From the NCBI RefSeq assembly GCF_007096355.1, contig NZ_VKDF01000004.1:434357-498356 (forward strand): 64,000 nucleotides of DNA, in the 5' to 3' direction. Each line of letters begins with the position of its first letter. Position 1 is the stretch's first letter. A model generated the notes under the pieces. The model saw nothing but the letters and a program-made list of their open reading frames with translations, did no database searches and was not told the origin of the DNA. A program made the translations under genes and the position numbers. The stretch is from Paracoccus sp. M683 (GTDB taxonomy: Bacteria > Pseudomonadota > Alphaproteobacteria > Rhodobacterales > Rhodobacteraceae). Positions 16,495-25,328 of the stretch are shown here, piece after piece.

Positions 16495-17991
16495 ATGGAT
16501 GGAACCGTTCTGATCGCCGATGACGACCGCACCATCCGCACAGTGCTGACCCAGGCCCTGACGCGCGCCGGCTGCCGGGTTCATGCGACCGGCTCGCTGG
16601 CGCAGCTGTCGAAATGGGTCGACGAGGGGCGCGGCGATCTGGTCATCACCGATGTGATGATGCCCGACGGCAATGGCATCGACCGTATCCCTGCCATCCG
16701 CAAGGCGCGGCCTGACCTGCCGGTCATCGTGATCTCGGCCCAGAATACCATTGTCACCGCCATTCGTGCGACCGAGGCCGAGGCCTTTGAATACCTGCCC
16801 AAGCCCTTTGATCTGCCCGATCTGATGGGCAAGGCCGGGCAGGCCTTGTCCCGTCGTCCGCGAAGGGCCGGCGAGCCGTCCGGCGGGCCTGCCCTGCCTT
16901 CGGTCGTGGCAGGGGGGGCAGAGCCTGCGGCCGGTGCGGCGCCCTCGGCCGATCCGGCGATGCCGCTGATCGGTCACGCGCCGGCCATGCAGGCGCTGTT
17001 TCGGATGGTGGCGCGGGTGTTGAACGCGGATCTGCCGGTGGTCATCGCGGGCGAGGCCGGTGTCGGCAAGTCGATGATTGCCCGCAGCTTCCACGACCTG
17101 TCGGACCGCAAGGACCATGGCATCGTGGTGCTGAATGCGGCGGACCCGATGGATGCCGCGCTGACGCGGATCGAGACGCAGGCCGTGGGCGGCTCGGTCA
17201 TCATCGAGAACCCCGCAGGGTTCGATGCCGCCGCGCAGGCCCGGTTGCTGGGCCTGATCGAGACCATCGAGGCCGATCCGCAACCGGGCCGGGCGCCACG
17301 GCTGATCTCGACCATGGGCCCCGATCCCCAGGCCGATCTGGCCGCGGGGCGGTTGCGCGCCGATCTGTATTACCGGCTGGCCGGGGTGACGATGACGGTG
17401 CCGCCGCTGCGCGCCCGGATCGAGGATATCGTGCCGCTGGCCCGGCATCTGCTGGCGCGCGCGGCCTCGCAGGGGCTGCCTGACCGGGGCCTGACCGACG
17501 AGGCGGCCGCGCTGATCCGCAGCCACCCTTTCCCCGGCAATGTGCGCGAGCTGGAAAACGCCATGCGCCGGCTGGCCCTGACCGCCTCTGGCCCCCAGAT
17601 TGCCGCGGCCGAGGCACGCGAGGCATTGGCCCAGACCGCTGGCGCCGAACCGGCGACGCGACCGGCTGTCACGCGGATGTCCGTCCCGCCCATGGCCGAG
17701 CGGCCCGCGCGCGTGACCCCGGCTGCGACCGGTGCTGATACACCTCTGGCGGATTCGGTCGAGGCGCATCTGCAACGCTATTTCGATCTTCATGGCGATC
17801 AACTGCCCCCGCCGGGCCTGTATGACCGCATCCTTCGCGAAGTGGAAAAGCCGCTGTTGGAAATTGCGCTGGACGCGACCGGCGGAAATCAGCTGCGTTG
17901 TGCCGATTTGCTGGGAATAAATCGCAATACCCTGCGCAAAAAGCTGACCGATCTGAATATCGAGGTGACACGGCGCCGCAAACTGATGTAA
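16495..17991 (+). CDS. ntrC: Nitrogen response regulator NtrC, lacking the GAFTGA loop
   Basis: NtrC activates nitrogen-assimilation genes when phosphorylated by NtrB. The 498-residue protein has a receiver domain with phospho-acceptor D53 and K103, an AAA+ domain, and a C-terminal Fis-type helix-turn-helix (NQLRCADLLGINRNTLRKKL). Walker A is intact (GEAGVGKS, 186-193). The segment that normally carries GAFTGA, the sigma-54 contact loop, is missing: VLNAADPMDAALTRIETQ runs straight into GGSVIIENPAG. That last motif replaces the usual Walker B GGTLFLDEIG, losing the Asp-Glu pair. Rhodobacter capsulatus NtrC also lacks GAFTGA and works with sigma-70 RNA polymerase, so the same is likely here. 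A linker rich in Ala/Gly/Pro (about 120-155) joins receiver and AAA+ domains. Confidence 0.95.
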   Translation: MDGTVLIADDDRTIRTVLTQALTRAGCRVHATGSLAQLSKWVDEGRGDLVITDVMMPDGNGIDRIPAIRKARPDLPVIVISAQNTIVTAIRATEAEAFEYLPKPFDLPDLMGKAGQALSRRPRRAGEPSGGPALPSVVAGGAEPAAGAAPSADPAMPLIGHAPAMQALFRMVARVLNADLPVVIAGEAGVGKSMIARSFHDLSDRKDHGIVVLNAADPMDAALTRIETQAVGGSVIIENPAGFDAAAQARLLGLIETIEADPQPGRAPRLISTMGPDPQADLAAGRLRADLYYRLAGVTMTVPPLRARIEDIVPLARHLLARAASQGLPDRGLTDEAAALIRSHPFPGNVRELENAMRRLALTASGPQIAAAEAREALAQTAGAEPATRPAVTRMSVPPMAERPARVTPAATGADTPLADSVEAHLQRYFDLHGDQLPPPGLYDRILREVEKPLLEIALDATGGNQLRCADLLGINRNTLRKKLTDLNIEVTRRRKLM

Positions 17992-18057
17992 AACAGCCAC
18001 AGATAGCCGTGGCAGAGTCACGGCTTTGCAACAACAGCCGCGTAAGACGGCGTTGGG

Positions 18058-20328
18058 ATGGCGATGGCAGGGGCGGCGAGCGGCGCAATTCGAAACCGAT
18101 TGATCCGGCTGGGTGACAGCCGGCAGCTAGAGGGCATGGCGATGGCCATGCTGCTTGGGCTGGGTGTTGTTCTGGCCGTGGCGACGCTGCTGGTGCTGGG
18201 GCCGTTCGGGCCGGCGACGCCGAACTGGGCCTTGCGGCTGGTGCTGCTGCTGGACGTGGTCTGCATGATCGCGCTGACCGGCTTGGTGGTCATGCGGCTG
18301 GCGCGGATGGTGGCGGCGCGGCGGGCCTCGGCGGCCGGATCGCGGCTGCATATGCGGCTGGTCGGGGTCTTTGCCGTCATCGCGCTTGTGCCGACGGTGC
18401 TGGTGGCGCTGTTTGCCGGTCTGCTGGTGAATATCGGGCTTGAAGGCTGGTTCTCGGACCGGGTGCAGCAGGTGGTCACCACCTCGCAGGCGGCAGCCGT
18501 GGCCTATCAGGACGAACATCGCCGTGATCTGACCGAGGACGCCAATGCGCTGGCCCGCGTGCTGACCCAGGCCGCGCGCAACGATCCGCTGATCGAGGAC
18601 GCGATGCTGCGCGAATTGCTGGTGCAGGGGCAGGGGCTGATCCAGCGCGGCCTGCGCGAGGCCTATGTGATCGACGGTGCAGGCGCGATCAGGGCACGGG
18701 GCGAGCGGTCCTATCTGTTCTGGTACGAGGCCCCTGGTGCCGGCCAGTTCGATCAGGCCAGCGCGGAAGGCGTGGTGCTGATCGAGGATTGGCAGAACAA
18801 CGAATTTCGCGCGCTGGTCAAGTTGTCGCCATTGGCCGACCGCTATCTTTACGTCACCCGCGATGTCGATGGCTCGCTTCTGGGGCTGCTGGATGACACC
18901 CGCCAGACGGTTGGCGACTATCAGCAGCTGGAACAGACGCGCGGCCGGGTGCTGCTGGAATTTTCGCTGGTTTATCTGGGCTTTGCGCTGTTGATGGTGG
19001 CGGGGGCTATCTGGCTGGGCCTGTGGTTTGCCAGCCGGCTGTCGCGGCCCATCGGACAGCTTGCGCAGGCCAGCGAGGCGGTGGGGCGCGGCGATCTGGA
19101 CGTGCAGGTGCCCGAACCCGATACCGGGGACGAGATCCAGACCCTTGGCGAAAGCTTCAACCGCATGACGCGCCAGCTGAAGGCGCAGCGCGAGGAGTTG
19201 GTGGAAAGCTATCGCTCCAGCGATGAACAGCGGCGGTTGTTCGACAATGTCCTGTCCTCGGTCACCTCGGGCGTGATCGGACTGGACCCGGCGGGCGAGA
19301 TCGACTTTCTGAACCGCTCGGCCACGCGCCTGCTGGGGTTGGATGCGGCGCGTGATATCGACGCGCTGTTGTCCGAGGCGGTGCCGGAATTCGCGCCGCT
19401 GTTTGACCGGCTGACCGGATCGGTGGTCGAGGCGGTGCAGGACGAGGTGCGGCTGAACCGCGAGGGCCGGGTCGAAAGCCTGTTGGTGCGCATGGCCGTG
19501 CGCCGTGCCACCGATGGCGGGTTGGAAGGCTATGTCGTGGCCTTTGACGATGTGACCGAACTGGTCAGCGCGCAACGCATGGCGGCCTGGGGCGACGTGG
19601 CCCGCCGCGTGGCGCATGAAATCAAGAACCCGCTGACGCCGATCCAGCTGTCGGCGGAACGGCTGCGGCGCAAGTTCATGCCGCTGGCCCGTGACGAGGA
19701 CAAGGCCAGTCTGGACCAATATGTCGACGTGATCATCCGCCAGACGGGCGATCTGCGCCGGATCGTGGACGAGTTCAGCCGTTTCGCCCGCATGCCCGAG
19801 CCTGACCGCGCCGAGGTCGATCTGGCGCGGCTGTTGCGCGATGCCGTGCTGATCCAGCAGGACGCGGTGAAAGGCGCGCTGCTTGCCGATATCCCCGACC
19901 AGCCGGTGATCGTGGATTGCGACGCCGGCATGCTCAGCCAGGCTTTCACCAATCTTCTGAAGAATGCAGGCGAAGCAATTGACGAAAAGGCAGAAAACAA
20001 CCCTGCCGACTGGCATCCGCAGGTCGATGTGCGGATGATTGCCCAGCCCGACGCGGTCGAGATCCGCATCATCGACAATGGCACTGGCCTGCCGGCCGAT
20101 CGGACGCGGTTGTTCGAACCCTATGTCACGCTGAAGGCGCATGGCACGGGGCTGGGGCTGCCGATCGTCAAGAAGATCATCGAGGAACATGGCGGCAGCC
20201 TGTCCTTGACCGACGCGCCTGGCCATGAAGGGGCCATGGCCACAATCAGATTGCCGCGGGAACGTCAGCCGGTCCGGCTGGCCGCAAGGCGGCACAAACA
20301 TGACAAAGAGCAGACGGGGGCGATATGA
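18058..20328 (+). CDS. ntrY: Sensor histidine kinase NtrY
   Basis: NtrY is the membrane sensor of the second nitrogen-related pair, partnered with NtrX. The 756-residue protein has membrane segments near residues 24-45, 57-80 and 98-125, a periplasmic sensor stretch, another membrane segment around 295-325, then a HAMP domain (SRLSRPIGQLAQASEAVGRG), a PAS domain, the phospho-acceptor H520 in RRVAHEIKNPLTPIQLSAER, and ATPase boxes NLLKNAGEAI and GTGLGLPIVKKI. It starts 66 bases after ntrC. An alternative start two codons downstream (18064) cannot be excluded. It overlaps ntrX by four bases. Redox and envelope roles are reported for NtrYX in other alphaproteobacteria. Confidence 0.95.
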   Translation: MAMAGAASGAIRNRLIRLGDSRQLEGMAMAMLLGLGVVLAVATLLVLGPFGPATPNWALRLVLLLDVVCMIALTGLVVMRLARMVAARRASAAGSRLHMRLVGVFAVIALVPTVLVALFAGLLVNIGLEGWFSDRVQQVVTTSQAAAVAYQDEHRRDLTEDANALARVLTQAARNDPLIEDAMLRELLVQGQGLIQRGLREAYVIDGAGAIRARGERSYLFWYEAPGAGQFDQASAEGVVLIEDWQNNEFRALVKLSPLADRYLYVTRDVDGSLLGLLDDTRQTVGDYQQLEQTRGRVLLEFSLVYLGFALLMVAGAIWLGLWFASRLSRPIGQLAQASEAVGRGDLDVQVPEPDTGDEIQTLGESFNRMTRQLKAQREELVESYRSSDEQRRLFDNVLSSVTSGVIGLDPAGEIDFLNRSATRLLGLDAARDIDALLSEAVPEFAPLFDRLTGSVVEAVQDEVRLNREGRVESLLVRMAVRRATDGGLEGYVVAFDDVTELVSAQRMAAWGDVARRVAHEIKNPLTPIQLSAERLRRKFMPLARDEDKASLDQYVDVIIRQTGDLRRIVDEFSRFARMPEPDRAEVDLARLLRDAVLIQQDAVKGALLADIPDQPVIVDCDAGMLSQAFTNLLKNAGEAIDEKAENNPADWHPQVDVRMIAQPDAVEIRIIDNGTGLPADRTRLFEPYVTLKAHGTGLGLPIVKKIIEEHGGSLSLTDAPGHEGAMATIRLPRERQPVRLAARRHKHDKEQTGAI

Positions 20329-21716
20329 GCGACATCTTGATCGTCGATGACGAACGAGACATCCGCGAGCTGATCGCGGATATTCTGAAGGACGAAGGTT
20401 TCCAGACACGGGTGGCCGCGAACTCGGACGAGGCGGTGGCTGCGCTGAATGATGCGGAACCGGCGCTGATGATCCTGGATATCTGGCTGAAGGACAGCCG
20501 GATGGACGGGATCGACATCCTGAAACAGGTCAAGCGCAACAACCCGGATGTGCCGGTGATCATCATATCCGGCCATGGCAATATCGAGATCGCAGTCGCC
20601 GCGATCCGGCAGGGCGCCTATGACTTCATCGAAAAGCCGTTCAACATTGATCAGCTGATGGTGGTCATCAACCGGGCGATGGAAACCAGCCGGCTGAGGC
20701 ACGAAAACACCAGCCTGAAGCGCGGCGACACCAAGCCTGCCGAGATGCTGGGCAATTCCGCCGCCTTCAAGCGGCTGCGCGACAATCTGGAAAAGGTCGC
20801 CAAGTCCAATGGCCGGGTGATGCTGACGGGCGAGCCGGGGGCCGGCAAGGAACTGGCCGCGCGCTTCATCCATGCCAACAGCCCGCGCGCCAAGGCGCCT
20901 TTCGTCACCGTATCCTGCGCCACGATCGAACCCGAGCGCATGGAAGAGGTCCTGTTCGGCCGCGAAACGCCCGAAAGGGGGATCGAGCCGGGTTTGCTGG
21001 AACAGGCCCATGGCGGGGTGATCTATTTCGACGAGGTCTCGGATATGCCCCTGGGCACGCAGCCCAAGATTCTGCGGGTGCTGACCGAACAGCAGTTCAG
21101 CCGATCGGGCGGCGCAGACAAGGTGCGGGTCGATCTGCGGGTCATCAGCTCGACCAACCGCGATCTGGGGACCGAGATCGCCGCCGGCCGGTTCCGGCAG
21201 GAGTTGTATGACCGGCTGAATGTGGTGCCCGTCGTCGTGCCCTCGCTGGCCGAGCGGCGCGAGGACATCCAGCTGCTTGCCGAGCATTTCATTGACGAAT
21301 TCAACCGCGATCAGGGCCTGACCCCGCGCGTGTTGCCTGATGAGACGGTGGCGGCGTTGCAGTCGATGCGCTGGCCCGGCAATATCCGCCAGCTGCGCAA
21401 CGTGATCGAGCGGGTGCTGATCCTGGCCGAGGATACCGGCCCGATCCAGCCGGCCGAACTGGAACCCCAGGGCGCCACCCCCGACAATGGCGAGGCGCTG
21501 AGCCTCGGCCCGCAGATCACGGCTTTGGCGCTGCGCGAGGCGCGCGAGCTGTTCGAACGCGAATATCTGCTGGCCCAGATCAACCGTTTCGGCGGCAATA
21601 TCAGCCGCACCGCGCAATTCGTCGGCATGGAACGCAGCGCCCTGCACCGCAAGCTGAAATCGCTTGGCGTCGTCGGCGGCGTGCGGGTCGAGGATGAGAT
21701 GATTTTGGGGAAATGA
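20325..21716 (+). CDS. ntrX: Response regulator NtrX
   Basis: NtrX is the partner of NtrY. The 463-residue protein has a receiver domain with phospho-acceptor D52, an AAA+ domain with Walker A GEPGAGKE (about 168-175), a near-normal Walker B (GGVIYFDEVSDMP) and a C-terminal Fis-type helix-turn-helix (NISRTAQFVGMERSALHRKL). As usual for NtrX, no GAFTGA is present: the sequence goes from EEVLFGRETPERGIEPGLLEQAHGG without it. Walker A ends in KE rather than KS/KT. It is the last gene of the dusB-to-ntrX run and is followed by a strong hairpin. Confidence 0.95.
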   Translation: MSDILIVDDERDIRELIADILKDEGFQTRVAANSDEAVAALNDAEPALMILDIWLKDSRMDGIDILKQVKRNNPDVPVIIISGHGNIEIAVAAIRQGAYDFIEKPFNIDQLMVVINRAMETSRLRHENTSLKRGDTKPAEMLGNSAAFKRLRDNLEKVAKSNGRVMLTGEPGAGKELAARFIHANSPRAKAPFVTVSCATIEPERMEEVLFGRETPERGIEPGLLEQAHGGVIYFDEVSDMPLGTQPKILRVLTEQQFSRSGGADKVRVDLRVISSTNRDLGTEIAAGRFRQELYDRLNVVPVVVPSLAERREDIQLLAEHFIDEFNRDQGLTPRVLPDETVAALQSMRWPGNIRQLRNVIERVLILAEDTGPIQPAELEPQGATPDNGEALSLGPQITALALREARELFEREYLLAQINRFGGNISRTAQFVGMERSALHRKLKSLGVVGGVRVEDEMILGK

Positions 21717-21734
21717 CCCCGAACCAGAAATGCT

Positions 21735-21774
21735 GCAACCGGCCGCCGGGAGAGTGGACCCTGCGGCCGGTTGC
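21735..21774 (+). terminator. Strong hairpin 19 bases after ntrX, terminator-like without a T run
   Basis: GCAACCGGCCGC (21735-21746) and GCGGCCGGTTGC (21763-21774) are perfect 12-base inverted arms, with a further GGG/CCC pairing inside the 16-base loop. The following bases are GAAAGACA, so it is not a canonical intrinsic terminator. It may stabilise the ntrX mRNA end or halt transcription with Rho. Confidence 0.55.
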
Positions 21775-22061
21775 GAAAGACACGACTCGTTCCGAACGCG
21801 AAGGCCCCATGCGTGGGCATGGCACCATCCGAAGGCTGCCGTGACAAAGGCCAGACGACGTTGGCCCGGATCAGGAAGCGATCGGCGTGATCCTCACTTT
21901 CGGTTGGCGGTGACATTGGGCGAACGCCAGTACCCAGGACATACAGCGTTCGTCCAAGACCAACCGCCTTGTCAGTCTCAGGATGGCCACTGTCTGCGCT
22001 GAAGCCGGGGGGTGGTCCCGGCCGGATCGTCCCAAGTCAGCATCTTAACAGCGCGGCCATA

Positions 22062-22073
22062 TCGCAATTGCGA
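22062..22073. promoter_or_regulatory. Palindrome TCGCAATTGCGA upstream of trkA
   Basis: This 12-base perfect palindrome lies about 225 bases before the trkA start in AT-rich DNA. A related imperfect palindrome follows at 22166-22180. No regulator can be named from the sequence. Confidence 0.3.
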
Positions 22074-22165
22074 AACGCTGCAAATTCTCAGACTTCATGA
22101 CAATAGCGCAAAGAAGCCGCACATTCAAGTCTGGCTCCCTCGATTGCATTGAAATAACAGGATAA

Positions 22166-22180
22166 TTGCGCATTGTGCAA
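22166..22180. promoter_or_regulatory. Imperfect palindrome TTGCGCATTGTGCAA upstream of trkA
   Basis: The two seven-base arms around a central T differ at one position. It lies 118 bases before the trkA start and could be an operator or an NtrC/Lrp-type site, but I cannot match it to a known consensus. Confidence 0.3.
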
Positions 22181-22297
22181 ATTGCTGGAAAGACAAGGCT
22201 GCGGGGATCGGCCCATGCCGAGCGGATCGAGGCGATTGCCCATCCTGCCCATCTTGCCTAATGCTGCTGGTCTGGAACCGAAATTGGGCGGGCTGGA

Positions 22298-23674
22298 ATG
22301 AAGATCATCATCTGCGGGGCGGGCCAGGTTGGCTGGCAGATCGCGCGGCATCTGTCGGGCGAGCGGAACGATGTGACGGTCATCGACAACAATGCCGAGT
22401 TGATCCGCCGCGCCACCGATGCGCTGGACGTGCAGGGCGTCACCGGCTTTGCCAGCCATCCTGATGTGCTGGATCGCGCCGGGGCCCGCGATGCCGATCT
22501 GATCATCGCCGCGACCTATTCGGACGAGGTGAACATGGTGACCTGCCAGGTTGCCCATTCGGTCTTTCAGGTGCCGCGCAAGATCGCCCGCCTCCGCTCC
22601 AGCGCCTATCTGGACGCGATCTATTCCGATCTTTACCGCACCGATCACCTGCCCATCGACGTGGTCATCAGCCCCGAGCGCGAGGTGGCGCAGGCCGCGA
22701 TGCAGCGCCTTTCGGCGCCCTCGACCTTTGATGCCGAGACCTTCATGGGCGACAAGGTGCATCTGCTGGGCATTGCACTGGAAGAAGACTGCCCCGCCCT
22801 GAACACCCCGCTGCGACAGCTGAACGAAATCTTTTCCAGCCTGCGTGCCATCGTCGCCGGCGTTCGCCGCGACGGCCGGCTTTTTGCACCGGAACCGGGC
22901 GATCAGCTGTTCGCCCATGATCAGATCTATGTCTTTGCCCATGTCGATGATGTGGATCGCGCGCTGGAAATCTTTGGCAAGCCCACGGCCAAGCAGGAAC
23001 GGGTCGTCGTGGTCGGTGCCGGCAATGTCGGGCTGTCGGTGGCCCGCGCGCTGGAAGCCCGGCCCGATCGGATCCGCGCCAAGCTGATCGAACGCGACCG
23101 CAGCCGCGCCGAGATGGCCGCCGATGCGCTGGAACGCACCATCGTGCTGAACGGCGACGGGCTGTCGGCCGAGTTGCTGGAAGAGGCCGCCGTGCCGCGC
23201 GCCGATGCGGTGCTGGCCGTGACCGATGACGACAAGACCAATATCCTCGTCTCTGTCCGTGCCAAGCAGGCCGGCGCGAAACTGGCCATCGCGCTGATCA
23301 ACGACCCGACGCTGGTGCCCCTGATGGGGGCGCTGGACATCGACGCCTATATCAACCCGCGCGCCACCACGGTTTCCACCATCCTGCGCCATATCCGACA
23401 TGGCCGCGTGCGCGACATCTATTCCATCGGCGATGCCGAGGCCGAGGTGATCGAGGCGCAGGTGCTGTCGACCTCGCCCATTTCCGGCCGGGCGATCCGC
23501 GATATCGAATTTCCCGAGGGCGTGTTGATCGGCGCTGTCCAGAAAGGCGAAAAGGTGCTGAAGCCCACCGCAGACATGCGCATCGAAGAGGGCGATCTTG
23601 TCCTGATCTTCGCGCTGAGTGCCGATGTCCCCGAGGTCGAGCGCCTGTTGCAGGTCTCGATCGACTTTTTCTGA
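22298..23674 (+). CDS. trkA: Trk potassium uptake regulatory subunit TrkA
   Basis: TrkA is the cytoplasmic nucleotide-binding subunit that gates the TrkH potassium channel. The 458-residue protein has two RCK units: Rossmann motifs GAGQVGWQIARHLSG near residue 5 and GAGNVGLSVARALEA near 241, each followed by a TrkA-C domain. The full-length, duplicated form is that of Trk rather than Ktr. trkH follows after 13 bases. In Rhodobacteraceae trkA-trkH commonly lie between ntrX and hfq, as here. Confidence 0.95.
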   Translation: MKIIICGAGQVGWQIARHLSGERNDVTVIDNNAELIRRATDALDVQGVTGFASHPDVLDRAGARDADLIIAATYSDEVNMVTCQVAHSVFQVPRKIARLRSSAYLDAIYSDLYRTDHLPIDVVISPEREVAQAAMQRLSAPSTFDAETFMGDKVHLLGIALEEDCPALNTPLRQLNEIFSSLRAIVAGVRRDGRLFAPEPGDQLFAHDQIYVFAHVDDVDRALEIFGKPTAKQERVVVVGAGNVGLSVARALEARPDRIRAKLIERDRSRAEMAADALERTIVLNGDGLSAELLEEAAVPRADAVLAVTDDDKTNILVSVRAKQAGAKLAIALINDPTLVPLMGALDIDAYINPRATTVSTILRHIRHGRVRDIYSIGDAEAEVIEAQVLSTSPISGRAIRDIEFPEGVLIGAVQKGEKVLKPTADMRIEEGDLVLIFALSADVPEVERLLQVSIDFF

Positions 23675-23687
23675 GGTTGCGCGCCCC

Positions 23688-25322
23688 GTGTCGGTTCTGA
23701 TCCGCCTGCCGCTGATCGTCATCCTTGCCGGGATTGGTGCCCTGGCGATGATGGTGCCGGCCGGCTATGCCTCGGTCACCGATCATGACGCCATCGCACG
23801 GCATTTCTTTTACTCGGGGCTGCTGTTTCTGGTGCTGACCGGCATGATCGGCATCGCCACCGCCGCCAACCCGGCCGGGCAAAGGGCGCGGTCGATGCTG
23901 CTGACCATGGTGGCGACGATGACGGTTCTGCCGGTGATGCTGGCGGTGCCGCTGGCCGAAAGCCTGCCCGATACGGGGCTGTTCAACGCCTGGTGGGAAA
24001 TGGTCTCGTCGCTGACGACCACCGGGGCTTCGCTTTATTCCGCCGATCTGCTGGCGCCTCCTTTGCATCTGTGGCGGGCGATGGTCGGTTGGATGGGGGG
24101 GCTGTTCATGCTGGTCGCGGCCATCGCCGTCCTTGCGCCGCTGCGTGTTGGCGGGTTCGAGCTGATGTCATCGCCCTATGGCCGGCGCGAATATTTCGAA
24201 CGGCTGCCCAGATCGGCCGACGCGCTGGAGGTGCCGTCGCATCTGTCCAGCCCGGCTTTTCAGACCGAACTGGTCGACCCGGCCTATCGCGTGCTGCGGG
24301 CCTTGCAGGCGGTGGCGCCGGTCTATGTCGGGCTGACGCTGGTGCTGTGGGTGCTGCTGCTGCTGCTGGGGGACAGTTCGCTGATCGCGCTGTGCCGGGC
24401 GATGGGAACGTTGGCCACCTCGGGCATTTCGCCGGTCGTCGGCGCAACGACCGAGGGTTCGGGCGTGCTGGGCGAGATGGTGATCTTCCTGTTTCTGATC
24501 CTGGCCCTGTCGCGGCGGTTCTGGCCGGGCGGCGGGGAATTGCGCGCGACCGAGCGGATCGTTGATGACCCCGAATTGCGGCTTGCCGCAGGGGTGGTGT
24601 TTCTGGTGGCGGCGCTGCTGTTCGCCCGCCATTTCATCGGCGCGATCGAGGTGGCCAATACTGGCGGCCCGGTGGATCCGGCCGGCCCCTTCGATGCCAT
24701 CGGCAAGGGCGCCGCAGCCGCCTGGGGCGGGCTGTTCAACGGGCTCAGCTATCTGACCACGACCGGCTGGAACAGCGTCGACTGGCAGGGCGCCCGCACC
24801 TGGTCGGGGCTGACCTCGCCGGGCCTGATGCTGGCCGGGCTGGCCATGTTCGGCGGCGGCGTCGCGACCACGGCGGGCGGGGTCAAGCTGCTGCGCGTCT
24901 ATGCGCTGGCCCGCCATGGCGAACGCGAGATGGAGCGGATCATTCATCCGCGCTCGATCGGCGGGGGCGGGCGCATGGCGCGGCGTCTGCGGCGCGAGGG
25001 CGCCTATCTGGCCTTCATTTTCTTCATGCTGTTTGCCATATCCATCGCGGTCGTCGTCATCCTTGTCTCGATCCAGCAGGTCGAGTTCGAGACCGCAACG
25101 ATCCTGTCCATCGCGGCGCTGACCAATACCGGCCCGCTGGCTGGCGCCATCCCGCTGACGCCCGCTTTCGAGGGGACCGCCGGCGCCGCCTCGGCCCCGT
25201 GGGACGGGTGGTCCGGCCTGTCGAATTACAACAAGGCGATTCTGGCCGGCGCGATGATCGTGGGGCGGCTGGAAACGCTGGCGATCCTGGCGCTGTTCAC
25301 GCCCGATTTCTGGCGGCGCTGA
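23688..25322 (+). CDS. trkH: Trk potassium transporter membrane subunit TrkH
   Basis: TrkH forms the potassium-conducting pore. The 544-residue protein is strongly hydrophobic and has pore-loop filters such as SSLTTTGAS, SYLTTTGWNS and TNTGPL, with FGGGVATTAGGVKLLR near the third. The likely start is GTG at 23688-23690 (VSVLIRLPLIV), which places the first membrane segment at the N-terminus. An in-frame ATG at 23619 lies inside trkA and would add 23 non-hydrophobic residues. The gene ends six bases before the end of a convergent glycosyltransferase gene, with no visible terminator. Confidence 0.93.
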   Translation: MSVLIRLPLIVILAGIGALAMMVPAGYASVTDHDAIARHFFYSGLLFLVLTGMIGIATAANPAGQRARSMLLTMVATMTVLPVMLAVPLAESLPDTGLFNAWWEMVSSLTTTGASLYSADLLAPPLHLWRAMVGWMGGLFMLVAAIAVLAPLRVGGFELMSSPYGRREYFERLPRSADALEVPSHLSSPAFQTELVDPAYRVLRALQAVAPVYVGLTLVLWVLLLLLGDSSLIALCRAMGTLATSGISPVVGATTEGSGVLGEMVIFLFLILALSRRFWPGGGELRATERIVDDPELRLAAGVVFLVAALLFARHFIGAIEVANTGGPVDPAGPFDAIGKGAAAAWGGLFNGLSYLTTTGWNSVDWQGARTWSGLTSPGLMLAGLAMFGGGVATTAGGVKLLRVYALARHGEREMERIIHPRSIGGGGRMARRLRREGAYLAFIFFMLFAISIAVVVILVSIQQVEFETATILSIAALTNTGPLAGAIPLTPAFEGTAGAASAPWDGWSGLSNYNKAILAGAMIVGRLETLAILALFTPDFWRR

Positions 25323-25328
25323 GGGCTG

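Larger units (their letters stand above)
21717..22297. other. 581-base spacer between ntrX and trkA: hairpin, palindromes, possible transposase scar
   Basis: No gene is supported here. The left part holds a strong hairpin (21735-21774). On the minus strand between about 21870 and 21985 a short frame reads VAILRLTRRLVLDERCMSWV and onwards to ITPIAS-stop; the ERCMSW stretch faintly recalls the ERTFSW motif near the end of IS5-type transposases, but the match is too weak to call. The right part (22040-22190) is AT-rich and holds two palindromes, so it probably contains the trkA promoter. Confidence 0.5.

Noticed and set aside
16480..18021. A 513-codon open frame opposite ntrC
   Set aside because: It shows only low-complexity Gln/Arg/Gly sequence and overlaps ntrC completely.
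18127..20409. A 760-codon open frame opposite ntrY
   Set aside because: Composition rich in Gln, Arg and His without domains is typical of an antisense shadow. ntrY has every expected kinase motif.
22088..23722. A 544-codon open frame opposite trkA
   Set aside because: It is antisense to a gene with two clear RCK domains and has no recognisable motif of its own.
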